From SIAJ01 sp036266155 (GTDB taxonomy: Bacteria > Planctomycetota > Planctomycetia > Gemmatales > Gemmataceae): DNA of 21,597 nucleotides. Positions 1 to 7,149 of this stretch are shown here, piece by piece (within the stretch, counting starts at the first letter, position 1; every line of letters begins with the position of its first letter). The notes below the pieces were generated by a model. It had not been told where the DNA came from. It searched no databases and saw only the letters and a list, made by a program, of their open reading frames with translations. The stretch lies in contig DATANR010000330.1 of assembly GCA_036266155.1 (NCBI GenBank), positions 1-21,597 of the forward strand. The letters are read 5' to 3'. The position numbers were made by a program, and so were the translations under genes.

Positions 1-26
1 GGCGGGCTTACGCCTCGACGCTCGCC
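1..26 (-). repeat. Probable arm of a hairpin repeat at the 3' end of the DHPS-like gene
   Basis: Read on the minus strand, this stretch starts ggcgagcg, has four variable bases, and continues ggcgtaagcc. The same two blocks (8 and 10 bases) in the same spacing occur at 21538-21559 at the end of thiL. The TAA inside ggcgtaagcc is the stop codon of the DHPS-like gene. Only one arm is inside the window, so the hairpin partner is not seen. Assignment to the repeat family rests on the match to the thiL copy. Confidence 0.55.
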
Positions 27-1405
27 TTGGAATTGCGATGACTTACTTCGGGGACCGTTAAAAACCCCCACCGCAGCGCTTGATCTTGTGTGTAATTCTT
101 GCCAATCGTCAGGGCCGTCACCGCCTTGGCCATTTCGTAACCCAGATAGAACGCGTGGGCGGCGTCCATCCTTGTGTCCTGCTTCATGATCTCCGCGAAT
201 AGCGCGAACGGGTCGGCGCCGTGCACGTACATGGACCCGTTGATGACGTGAATCTCGCCCTGTTCCGCAAAGAGGCGGTAGTTCCGGTCGGTCACGTCGT
301 GCGCCAGTTGCCGCAGGCCTTCGACGCCGGCCTCGTAGATACGCGGGTCGCGAAACATCACCAATTCCGGTTCCAGATGCTTGGGCAAGACACGCTCGGT
401 CACCGCGTGGTAGACGAGTCGACGGGCCAGGTCGAATTCGCGCACGGACGATTGGCACCAGTTGATCACCTCCGTCGTCAACACGCTGCGGATGCCGAGT
501 TCCTGACAGAAGCCGGCAAGCATCACGTTGACGCCCGCGGAATCGACATCGGTCAACTCCGTCAAGTTGCCGACGCCCATCATGATCTCGACGTCCGGGT
601 AGCGTTGCCGAGCCACGATGTATCGGCCCAACGAGGCGGCGAAGCCAAACCCAATCGGCTCAAGGATGGGATCCATCCGGAAACGCACGCCCCATTTCGC
701 CAAAAGGTCGATGGTCGTGTCGAGCGATGCGATGTCAGTCGGCGTGTCCGGTGTTGCGACGAATTCAGCGCCGAACCGTTCGTGCCAATCGCGCGCCAAC
801 TCGCGGTTGGTCGCGTTGACGCTAAGAACCAATTCAGCGCCGGCAGCCAGCGCGGCTTCAACTTCAATGGGATTGAACGAATCGACCGACATGCGCATGC
901 CCAAATCGCGCAAGGCACGCACGGCCTCACCAATGCCGGGCCAGGTTTCGCCTGGGTTGCATCCTAAATCAATGATGTCGGCGCCGTCGGCCTTAAGTCG
1001 GCGGGCAGTTGCGGCGATGTCAGCGATTGGCAAGCCCGGCGCGTGATTGATCTCGGCAATGATTTCGATGTCGAACTGGCCGTACGATTCGGGCCGGCCC
1101 TGACGTGTGCCGAAGAACTCGGGAAGATCACGCAAGTCCTTCGGGCCTCTTTCCACACTGACCCTTGGCGGCGCCGCGATGCCTGACAACTCGCCGCGAC
1201 AATAGCCGGGCAAGATGACGCGATCCGTTTCCGGCGGCACTTGCAGCCGGCGGCCGATCCATTCAGTAGTAAGCAGGGCGGCTACCGTGATCGGCATGAC
1301 CGCGACGTGCGGCTCGAAGGCGGCCTTGGGTGCAATTTCCGCAAGTACCCGTCGCAGCGAGGGTTCCGCCAGCTTGCCAGTCACGAACAGCACGCGTTCG
1401 GGCAT
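8..1405 (-). CDS. DUF6513 / dihydropteroate synthase-like protein
   Basis: A 465-residue protein with an N-terminal domain of about 100 residues that I recognise only as the DUF6513 type, followed by a pterin-binding TIM-barrel region. The barrel shows IIAEIN (115-120), DLGCNPGE (146-153), SVDSFNP (173-179) and VLSVNATN (193-200), which correspond to the DHPS strands that bind pterin and pyrophosphate. It is longer than folate-pathway DHPS (about 280 residues) and has a C-terminal extension containing DRNYRLFAEQGEIHVINGSM. Proteins of this kind occur in methanogens, methylotrophs and planctomycetes beside tetrahydromethanopterin-linked C1 genes, so a role in making or using that cofactor is likely. 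No C1 gene lies in this window. The start has GGCGGA just upstream and a TAGACT -10-like element. It may be transcribed apart from ygfZ, from which it is separated by 92 bp. The C-terminal codons lie inside a repeat. Confidence 0.85.
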   Translation of the reverse strand: MPERVLFVTGKLAEPSLRRVLAEIAPKAAFEPHVAVMPITVAALLTTEWIGRRLQVPPETDRVILPGYCRGELSGIAAPPRVSVERGPKDLRDLPEFFGTRQGRPESYGQFDIEIIAEINHAPGLPIADIAATARRLKADGADIIDLGCNPGETWPGIGEAVRALRDLGMRMSVDSFNPIEVEAALAAGAELVLSVNATNRELARDWHERFGAEFVATPDTPTDIASLDTTIDLLAKWGVRFRMDPILEPIGFGFAASLGRYIVARQRYPDVEIMMGVGNLTELTDVDSAGVNVMLAGFCQELGIRSVLTTEVINWCQSSVREFDLARRLVYHAVTERVLPKHLEPELVMFRDPRIYEAGVEGLRQLAHDVTDRNYRLFAEQGEIHVINGSMYVHGADPFALFAEIMKQDTRMDAAHAFYLGYEMAKAVTALTIGKNYTQDQALRWGFLTVPEVSHRNSKASVEA

Positions 1406-1424
1406 TCCGCCAGTCTAACGGATT

Positions 1425-1489
1425 CATTGCATTGCGTTGCACCAAAAGTTGGCGAAACGTATAAGGGCGGGTGTGCAGTGAATGCAATG
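1425..1489 (-). promoter_or_regulatory. Possible promoter/operator region of the DHPS-like gene, with an imperfect inverted repeat
   Basis: The 92-bp gap upstream of the DHPS-like gene holds inverted arms at 1425-1442 and 1473-1489. The outer part, CATTGCATT against AATGCAATG, pairs perfectly over 9 bases, and the inner TGCAC against GTGCA over 5. Between them, on the minus strand, TTGCAT and TATACG lie 18 bases apart and could be -35/-10 elements, though the match to consensus is modest (3/6 and 4/6). A second -10-like TAGACT lies at 1412-1417, close to the start codon. Role as an operator is inference. Confidence 0.3.
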
Positions 1490-1497
1490 CGTTCGCG

Positions 1498-2583
1498 TCA
1501 CGACACGGGGGGGAACGGCAATACTTCGACCGGCTGACGGCCTTCAGGCGTGACCGCGTCTAGCCTCAACCCCGGATCTTGGTGTCCCCGGCGGATATAC
1601 CCGATGGCGAGCGCGGCATTCAGGCGGGGAGACTGGACGGAGGACGTGATCAGCCCGACTTCAGCGGCATCACGAACGAGCTTTGTGCCGGCCGGCAGCA
1701 CGCCGCCGTCAAGCACCTTGACGCCAAGGAACGCCCGATTCACGAACCCCGTGCGGTCGCGGGCCATGACGATCGGTTCCTGACCCAGGTAGCATCCTTT
1801 CGCATAGCTGACGGCCCGTGTGGCACGGGCGACCTCCATAACGAATCGATCCTCGTTGATGTCGATGCCGTAGACCGGTGTCGCGTTCTCGACGCGCAAC
1901 GTCTCCCATACCTGTTCGCCGGCTGGCGTCGCGCCCGCCGACTTCAAGATGCGCCACACGTTCTCGGCCACTTCGTTGCGACATACAAAGTCGTAGCCGG
2001 GCACCCCGATTGGATCGTGACGTCGAATATGGCATGTCGCCGACTTGCCGAGCGTGCGCTCCATGTGCATGAACTCGGGCAAATCCGGAATGCGCTCACC
2101 CAATGCGGCTTCGAGCACGGCTTTGGCTTTCGGACCTGCCAGGTAAAATTGGGCGAACGATTCCGTGTTGTCAGCCAGTTCGACGGCTTCGGAGATCAGA
2201 TGCCGATCGAGATGCTTGACGACCTTGTCATTGAAGTCGGGAGTGACGTCGAGCCAAAAGGCATGCCGGCCCGCCGACAGAACGTGGTACACGAACAAGT
2301 GAGCGAGAGCCTTCGCGCGATGATCGCACAGGTAGGCCTCGCATCCGCCCCCGAGCGGCAGCCCGTTGATGTCATTGGTAGATAGGTTGTGCAGGAATGA
2401 TGGTGCATCCTTGCCGGACACCTCGACCTTGCCCGCCGTCGATCGGTCGAACAACCCGGCCTCGGCAAGAGCCGCACCATATTCGGCATCAGGTTCGCCG
2501 AAGTGCGTCGGCAGCGAAGCGTCGGTCGCAAAGACGGCGCCCGCGGCACGGTGCAAATTCATTAATGGAGTTGGTGCTGGCAT
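1498..2583 (-). CDS. ygfZ: YgfZ/GcvT-family folate-binding protein
   Basis: A 361-residue protein of the YgfZ branch of the aminomethyltransferase fold. The diagnostic motif KGCYLGQE is at residues 262-269, with the conserved cysteine at 264, followed by the conserved RDRTGF stretch. YgfZ binds folate and supports assembly or repair of some iron-sulfur enzymes in the cytoplasm. True GcvT lacks the KGCxxGQE motif, so glycine cleavage is unlikely. The start has AAGG four bases upstream of the ATG, which favours this first methionine over Met8. It follows the LarA-like gene by 6 bp on the same strand, so the two are almost certainly cotranscribed. Confidence 0.9.
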   Translation of the reverse strand: MPAPTPLMNLHRAAGAVFATDASLPTHFGEPDAEYGAALAEAGLFDRSTAGKVEVSGKDAPSFLHNLSTNDINGLPLGGGCEAYLCDHRAKALAHLFVYHVLSAGRHAFWLDVTPDFNDKVVKHLDRHLISEAVELADNTESFAQFYLAGPKAKAVLEAALGERIPDLPEFMHMERTLGKSATCHIRRHDPIGVPGYDFVCRNEVAENVWRILKSAGATPAGEQVWETLRVENATPVYGIDINEDRFVMEVARATRAVSYAKGCYLGQEPIVMARDRTGFVNRAFLGVKVLDGGVLPAGTKLVRDAAEVGLITSSVQSPRLNAALAIGYIRRGHQDPGLRLDAVTPEGRQPVEVLPFPPVS

Positions 2584-2589
2584 GTGACC

Positions 2590-3792
2590 TTAAGAAACGG
2601 TGATCCAACATTTTTGGCCGTCCGGAACGATCAGGACGCTTCCCGGTGCATCAAGGAGACGCTGCACATCCTTCGGTCCGGTCAACGGCGTCGCAAACAT
2701 TTCCTCGATCGTCGACGGACGCATCTCGGATGCCAGATAGAGCTTCGCCCGGCCGGCCGCCCAGGCCCATTGCACCGCCGGCATGGCGTCGACAGGCTTT
2801 TGCCGGAACAGGAGTTTGACGGCTTCGGGCGGCTCATCCGATTGTCGCAGCGCGTCGACGGCGGCCCCCAGTTCGGCGTCCGCGTCGCTCAGGATGATGA
2901 CCGAGCCGCCTTCTTTGACGGCCCGAGCGCCGGCGATGGCCGCTCGCGCCAGTGCCGCGAAATCGTGCCGCTCCGGATCGCCCGCCAGCGCGACGACAAC
3001 GGCATCTGCCGCACGATCGACTTTGCGTTTCCACCGTTCGTCCATCCGTGCTTCGCCGACGGAACTCTGACCGGCAAATCCGGCGATAAGACCATCAATA
3101 TTGTCGCCGGACCCCTCGATGACCTGGATGAAGAATGGCGAGCCAAGCAGCCACGCCACTTCTGTGGCCTCGGCACGCAAGGGCCACGAACCGTTCGGTG
3201 GGACCTGGGGTGCCAGGCGCGCGACGAGATTGCGCACCGAATCGGCGTCCGCCAGGGCCGGATAGATGGCGCCGATTGCTCCCGAATAACCGAGCAGGGA
3301 ATCATAGCCGCGTCTGGTCAACACAATGGATTGATCCGCGTCGACGAGCGTACGATTCAAGTAAATGCGATGACCTTCCTTCGTGGCGGCCAGATAGCTC
3401 AGCTTCTTGCGGTCGTTCGGTTGGTGGATTTCGGTTTGCAAATCCGCCATCGTGTCCGGCAGGTCGTTCATCCAGTTCTGCGTGGCGCCCGGGGGGCTGA
3501 TGGCAGTGACTGCCGACGGTGGAATCCCGACCCCGGCAAGGTATTCGAGAATCCCGGCGATCATCTCCGCGAGCCGCGGCAGCGATTCATCGACGACGAG
3601 TGCGATCCGATCGTCCGGCGTCAGGGCCCGACGAAAGGCTTCAAATCCGATCGGATGTTCGAGCGCGTCAACGACGGCCGCCCGCACATCGCGAATCGGC
3701 GTCGATTGGGGCATCGGGAGCGCAATTCGGTCCGTATCGCGCACCGTGAGCGACCAGGTGGATCGGCCGACGGGGACTTCGATCGCGGACAT
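2590..3792 (-). CDS. LarA-like N-terminal domain protein (DUF2088 type), apparently without the cofactor lysine
   Basis: A 400-residue protein starting MSAIEVPVG. The ATG at 3792 has AGAAGG at good spacing. The open frame continues upstream to 3951, but that extension is composition-poor and would overlap the divergent siroheme gene, so I reject it. The fold matches the nickel-dependent lactate racemase family: an N-terminal DRIALVVDE stretch, then IHQPNDRKKLSYLA and LNRTLVDADQSIVL. Where LarA has its second histidine and the GFSGGxK...PG motif whose lysine carries the pincer cofactor, this protein reads GYDSLLGYSGAIGAIYPALA, with no lysine or histidine there. It is therefore probably not a racemase of the LarA type. 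Function unknown. It heads a two-gene operon with ygfZ. Confidence 0.75.
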   Translation of the reverse strand: MSAIEVPVGRSTWSLTVRDTDRIALPMPQSTPIRDVRAAVVDALEHPIGFEAFRRALTPDDRIALVVDESLPRLAEMIAGILEYLAGVGIPPSAVTAISPPGATQNWMNDLPDTMADLQTEIHQPNDRKKLSYLAATKEGHRIYLNRTLVDADQSIVLTRRGYDSLLGYSGAIGAIYPALADADSVRNLVARLAPQVPPNGSWPLRAEATEVAWLLGSPFFIQVIEGSGDNIDGLIAGFAGQSSVGEARMDERWKRKVDRAADAVVVALAGDPERHDFAALARAAIAGARAVKEGGSVIILSDADAELGAAVDALRQSDEPPEAVKLLFRQKPVDAMPAVQWAWAAGRAKLYLASEMRPSTIEEMFATPLTGPKDVQRLLDAPGSVLIVPDGQKCWITVS

Positions 3793-3915
3793 GAACGGCC
3801 TTCTCTGGCTTCGATCGGGGCGGAATGACGCCGGCGCGGTCGCCGCACTCGTATTGTTTGTAGGAAGCGTGCATAAGGCAATCCGCCGGCATGCACATGG
3901 GCCAATGATCCGCAC

Positions 3916-4533
3916 ATGTTTCCCATCATGCTCGACGTCCGCGACCGCCAAGTTTTAGTCGTGGGCGGCGGCGCAGTTGGTCAACGCAAAGCCAGGGGCG
4001 TGCTCGAAGCCGGCGCCCGCGTGACGCTCGTTTGCCTGGAAAACCCGCTGATCGAGTTGTCTGCGCGATTGGATTGGCGGACGGAACCCTATCGAACCGA
4101 GCATCTCAACGGCAAATCGTTGGTATTCGCAGCGGCCACGGTGACGGTCAACGAGAATGTTGTTGCAGATGCGCGGGCACGAGGAATTTGGGTCAATGCT
4201 GCGACAGCTCCTGAAGCTGGCGATTTTGTTCTCCCGGCGGTCGCACGGCGAGGGTTGATTGAACTTGCCGTAGGAACGGGAGGCGGATCGCCGGCTCTCG
4301 CCACGCGGATTCGCGATCTCTTGGCCAATTTCGTCGATGATTCACTGGTCGCGTGGGTCGATTTGGTTGCTGAACTTCGCGATGAGATTCTGGCAAATGT
4401 CGTTGCAGAACGACGGCCGCAGCTCTGGCACGAACTCACGACGCGTGAATGGCTCGACCGCATTCGCACGGAAGGCAAGGAGGTAATCCGCCAAGCGTTC
4501 CGTGAAGTGGTAAATCGCGAGCGCGGCCGATAG
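3916..4533 (+). CDS. sirC: Precorrin-2 dehydrogenase / sirohydrochlorin ferrochelatase (siroheme synthase N-terminal type)
   Basis: A 205-residue protein matching the single-domain SirC/Met8p/CysG-N family, which oxidises precorrin-2 with NAD and in some members inserts iron to give siroheme. The Rossmann motif VVGGGAVGQRKA is at about 15-26, and the family motif GTGGGSPALATRIRDLL at about 120-136. The region equivalent to CysG NVVDAP reads NAATAP (94-99), so the aspartate numbered 104 in CysG is Thr97 here. The CysG serine 128 position is Thr121. Asp103 nearby might substitute. There is no C-terminal SUMT domain. It is the first gene of a tetrapyrrole module, 48 bp before the HemX-like gene, and divergent from the LarA-like gene across 123 bp in which I see no convincing promoter. 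Confidence 0.85.
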   Translation: MFPIMLDVRDRQVLVVGGGAVGQRKARGVLEAGARVTLVCLENPLIELSARLDWRTEPYRTEHLNGKSLVFAAATVTVNENVVADARARGIWVNAATAPEAGDFVLPAVARRGLIELAVGTGGGSPALATRIRDLLANFVDDSLVAWVDLVAELRDEILANVVAERRPQLWHELTTREWLDRIRTEGKEVIRQAFREVVNRERGR

Positions 4534-4581
4534 AATCAACTCCTGAAAGTCCCATGACCCCGCACCCCTTGCTCGGCCCCG

Positions 4582-5382
4582 ATGGGCGTAACGCACGTTT
4601 GCTTTGGCCTCAGCTATTTGATCGCACTTGGCCTCGAACTGGCCCAGCAGGCTAGGCCGGGTCGCGCAACGCGGATCGCCGGGCTCGTATTTGGCTTCGC
4701 GGGTTTGGCCGCTCACACAATCTTCCTGCTCCGCCATCAGCCCAATCCCGCGTCGGCCTACGGTTCACTCTTGTTGCTGGCGTGGGTCCTTGCGGTCTTT
4801 TTCCTCTACGGGTCGCTGCATCATCGATCATTGGCCTGGGGCCTATTCGTCTTGCCGGTCGTCCTCATCCTCGTGTGGCTTTCGTTCGCGTTCTATCGCG
4901 ACGAACCGGCGGGCAATTGGGCCGACGGCGAGCACGTCTGGGGCGCGGTCCACGGCATCCTCGTTCTGGCCGCATCGGTTGGCATCACGGTCGGCTTTCT
5001 CGCGAGCGTGATGTATCTCGTGCAAGCACGCCGCCTGCGCATGAAGCGAAACCCTCTCGGTGGGCTGCGTCTCCTGAGCCTGGAGCGCCTGGAGACGATG
5101 AACCGGCGCGCGATCAACTGGGCGTTTCCGTTGTTGACAGTCGGACTGCTTCTGGGAGCGTTGCGTGTTCTCGGCGCCGATTCGCCGGGAATGAGCTGGA
5201 CTGATCCCAAAGTGTGGAGCACCGTTGGGCTGTGGTTGGTGGGCTTGCTACTCGTTTTCCTTCGCTACGGCACGCATCTGCCGCCGCGACGATTGGCATA
5301 TCTCACCATTGCCGTATTTGCGTTGATGCTCCTTACACTGATCGCGTCGCATCCGTTCGCCGTCGCGGAGGTGAGCCGATGA
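4582..5382 (+). CDS. HemX/CcsA-like membrane protein
   Basis: A 266-residue protein that is almost entirely hydrophobic, with about eight predicted membrane segments (roughly 5-22, 31-50, 60-78, 83-103, 120-147, 178-198, 211-229, 237-255). It resembles the cytochrome c assembly superfamily. It lacks the tryptophan-rich WGxxWxWD motif of haem-handling CcsA but has WGAVHG at 120-125, as in HemX-type proteins. In Bacillus HemX influences the level of glutamyl-tRNA reductase. The position directly before hemA supports HemX over CcsA. An in-frame TGA at 4555 rules out a much earlier start. No clear Shine-Dalgarno is visible. Its TGA overlaps the hemA ATG (ATGA at 5379-5382), implying translational coupling. 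Confidence 0.8.
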   Translation: MGVTHVCFGLSYLIALGLELAQQARPGRATRIAGLVFGFAGLAAHTIFLLRHQPNPASAYGSLLLLAWVLAVFFLYGSLHHRSLAWGLFVLPVVLILVWLSFAFYRDEPAGNWADGEHVWGAVHGILVLAASVGITVGFLASVMYLVQARRLRMKRNPLGGLRLLSLERLETMNRRAINWAFPLLTVGLLLGALRVLGADSPGMSWTDPKVWSTVGLWLVGLLLVFLRYGTHLPPRRLAYLTIAVFALMLLTLIASHPFAVAEVSR

Positions 5383-6647
5383 ACCTCCTCGCGGTCGGGA
5401 TGAGTTTTCGATCGGCGGACGTCGCTCTGCGCGAACGACTGGCTTTCACGGACGAGCAACGAGATACCGCGCTGCGGGAGTTGGCCGCTCGGTATGGTTG
5501 CGAGGCGGCCGTGTTGAGCACATGTAATCGCGTCGAGTTGTATCTGGGTAAACCGGGCGGCGACGAAGTCCCCGACCTCACGCTTGTGTCCGAGTTTCTC
5601 GCCGAGATTCATCGCGTCGATCCTTTGACGATTCGTTCGCACTTGGTTCCGCATCCCAATGCGGACGGCGTCCGCCATCTGTTTCGCGTGGCGGCCAGCC
5701 TGGATAGTCTGATCGTGGGCGAGGGGCAAATCGTCGGGCAAGTGAAAGCGGCATTCGAAGCGGCGCGGTCGATCGGCTCGGCGGGCCCGTTGCTCAATGC
5801 GCTCTATCAGCATGCGCAGCGGACCGCTAAGCGTGTTCGTACGGAAACCGGCATCTCCGCAGGCCACGTCTCCGTTTCCAGCGTCGCGGTCGATTATGTG
5901 CGTGAAGTGTTCGACCATTTCGGTGACAAGACGGTGCTCGTGATCGGCGCCGGCAAGATGGGCCGGTTGACCCTCAAGCATCTGCGTGAACTGCGACCGA
6001 AGCAGATCCTGGTGACCAATCGAAGTCCCGACAAAGCCACTGAACTTGCGAACGAGTGTGGCGGGCAGGCGTTTGCGTGGGATCGGCTCGACGACGGTCT
6101 GGCCCAGGCCGACATCGTCTTGAGCACCACGGGGGCCGCGGAGCCGGTGGTGACCGCCAAGCGCTATGCCGCAATCCGGCCCCGACGTGCGGGACGGACG
6201 GCGGTCATCCTGGATATTGCCGTGCCGCGCGACTTTGAGCCGGCGATTCACGATGGCGAATCCACATTCTTGTTCAACATCGATGACCTGCGCGGCGTTC
6301 GCGAGCAGACCTTGAACCGACGGCGCTCACACGTTGATCGTGCGGAGGCGATTGTCGAAGACGAAGCTCGGCGATTTGTCGAGGACTGGGGCCGCCGCAA
6401 GAACGGGCAACTGATCGCACGACTGACCGCGGAGTTCGAAGCGCGGCGACGCGAGGTCGTCGAGCCATTGCTTGGCCGGCTCAACGGCAAACTCACCGCG
6501 AAGGAACGTCAGGACGTCGAGGCGGCCTTTCGTCTCTATCAGAACAAGCTTCTGCACGGTCCAATTTCGGCACTGGGGGATGCGAGCAAGGATGGAGGCG
6601 GACCGGCTTTGCTTGACGCAATCCGTCGATTGTTCCGGCTCGACTGA
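5379..6647 (+). CDS. hemA: Glutamyl-tRNA reductase
   Basis: A 422-residue protein starting MNLLAVGMSFRSADVALRER, typical of HemA, which reduces glutamyl-tRNA to glutamate-1-semialdehyde in the first committed step of C5 tetrapyrrole synthesis. The catalytic cysteine is Cys49 in STCNRVE (47-53). GEGQI (114-118) and the NADPH-binding GAGKMG (190-195) are present. The C-terminal dimerisation helix region is intact (about 310-420, ending ALLDAIRRLFRLD). The frame is open back to 5214, but the family start and the ATGA overlap with the upstream gene fix the start at 5379. Together with the two preceding genes it forms a haem/siroheme unit. Confidence 0.95.
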   Translation: MNLLAVGMSFRSADVALRERLAFTDEQRDTALRELAARYGCEAAVLSTCNRVELYLGKPGGDEVPDLTLVSEFLAEIHRVDPLTIRSHLVPHPNADGVRHLFRVAASLDSLIVGEGQIVGQVKAAFEAARSIGSAGPLLNALYQHAQRTAKRVRTETGISAGHVSVSSVAVDYVREVFDHFGDKTVLVIGAGKMGRLTLKHLRELRPKQILVTNRSPDKATELANECGGQAFAWDRLDDGLAQADIVLSTTGAAEPVVTAKRYAAIRPRRAGRTAVILDIAVPRDFEPAIHDGESTFLFNIDDLRGVREQTLNRRRSHVDRAEAIVEDEARRFVEDWGRRKNGQLIARLTAEFEARRREVVEPLLGRLNGKLTAKERQDVEAAFRLYQNKLLHGPISALGDASKDGGGPALLDAIRRLFRLD

Positions 6648-6732
6648 ATCGCGGTGCAAGATATGCACGCGAAGCCAACCTATCCCCTAGACTAATCAGT
6701 CCGCCCATCCTTGCCTTGCAACGGGAACTTGC

Positions 6733-7128
6733 ATGAGCCCCAATCCCGACTCGGTGTCGCCGTCGAGCGAGCCGTACCTTTCCTTTCGCCGTCATGGCGA
6801 GATCGCCGTCGTCGGCGTGGCGGCCGCGATCGAAGATTTGCCATCCAGCGCCATCGAGACGGCCGCCCAGGTCGTGCTCGCGCCGCTCAAGGAAAATCCG
6901 CCGTCGAACGTGATCGTCGATTTGGCCAAGGTTCAGTTCTTCACGTCGGAGTTCATCTCGTTCCTGCTGCGTTGCCACGTAATCGTGAAGAAACATCACG
7001 GTGAACTCGTCCTGGCCGGCGTGTCGGCGCGCGTTCGCGAATTGCTGCGGCAAACCGCCCTCGACACCCTGTGGGCTATTTACGACAACCGCCAGCAAGC
7101 GCTGGACGCGCTCGGCGGCGCGGACTGA
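6733..7128 (+). CDS. STAS-domain protein (anti-sigma factor antagonist-like), divergent phospho-site
   Basis: A 131-residue cytoplasmic protein with the STAS pattern: a strand VIVDLAKVQFF (60-70), then the helix-capping site, then helix EFISFLLRCHVIVKKH and strand GELVLAGVS, followed by VRELLRQTALDTLWAIYDN. In SpoIIAA-type antagonists the phosphorylated serine sits in a DSSG/DSTG context. Here the site reads FFTSEF (69-74), so Thr71/Ser72 are candidate phospho-acceptors but the aspartate and glycine are gone. Such proteins usually belong to partner-switching circuits, but no anti-sigma kinase is visible in the window. GGGAA lies upstream of the ATG. It follows hemA by 85 bp. Confidence 0.8.
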   Translation: MSPNPDSVSPSSEPYLSFRRHGEIAVVGVAAAIEDLPSSAIETAAQVVLAPLKENPPSNVIVDLAKVQFFTSEFISFLLRCHVIVKKHHGELVLAGVSARVRELLRQTALDTLWAIYDNRQQALDALGGAD

Positions 7129-7149
7129 GAGCCGCTTTCTTCCATTTGC

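Noticed and set aside
2584..3828. Long plus-strand open frame (414 codons) opposite the LarA-like gene
   Set aside because: The protein has no recognisable motifs and is rich in Arg, Asp and Gly, as expected of an antisense shadow in GC-rich DNA; the minus strand shows clear family features.
3793..3951. N-terminal extension of the LarA-like protein
   Set aside because: The sequence is not family-like, it would overlap the divergent siroheme gene, and the ATG at 3792 has a good ribosome site.
5214..5378. N-terminal extension of HemA
   Set aside because: It lies within the HemX-like coding region, and HemA family proteins start at the MNLLAVGMSF position.
6650..6676. Terminator after hemA
   Set aside because: Only a 5-bp stem (gtgca/tgcac) with no T-run; too weak to list.
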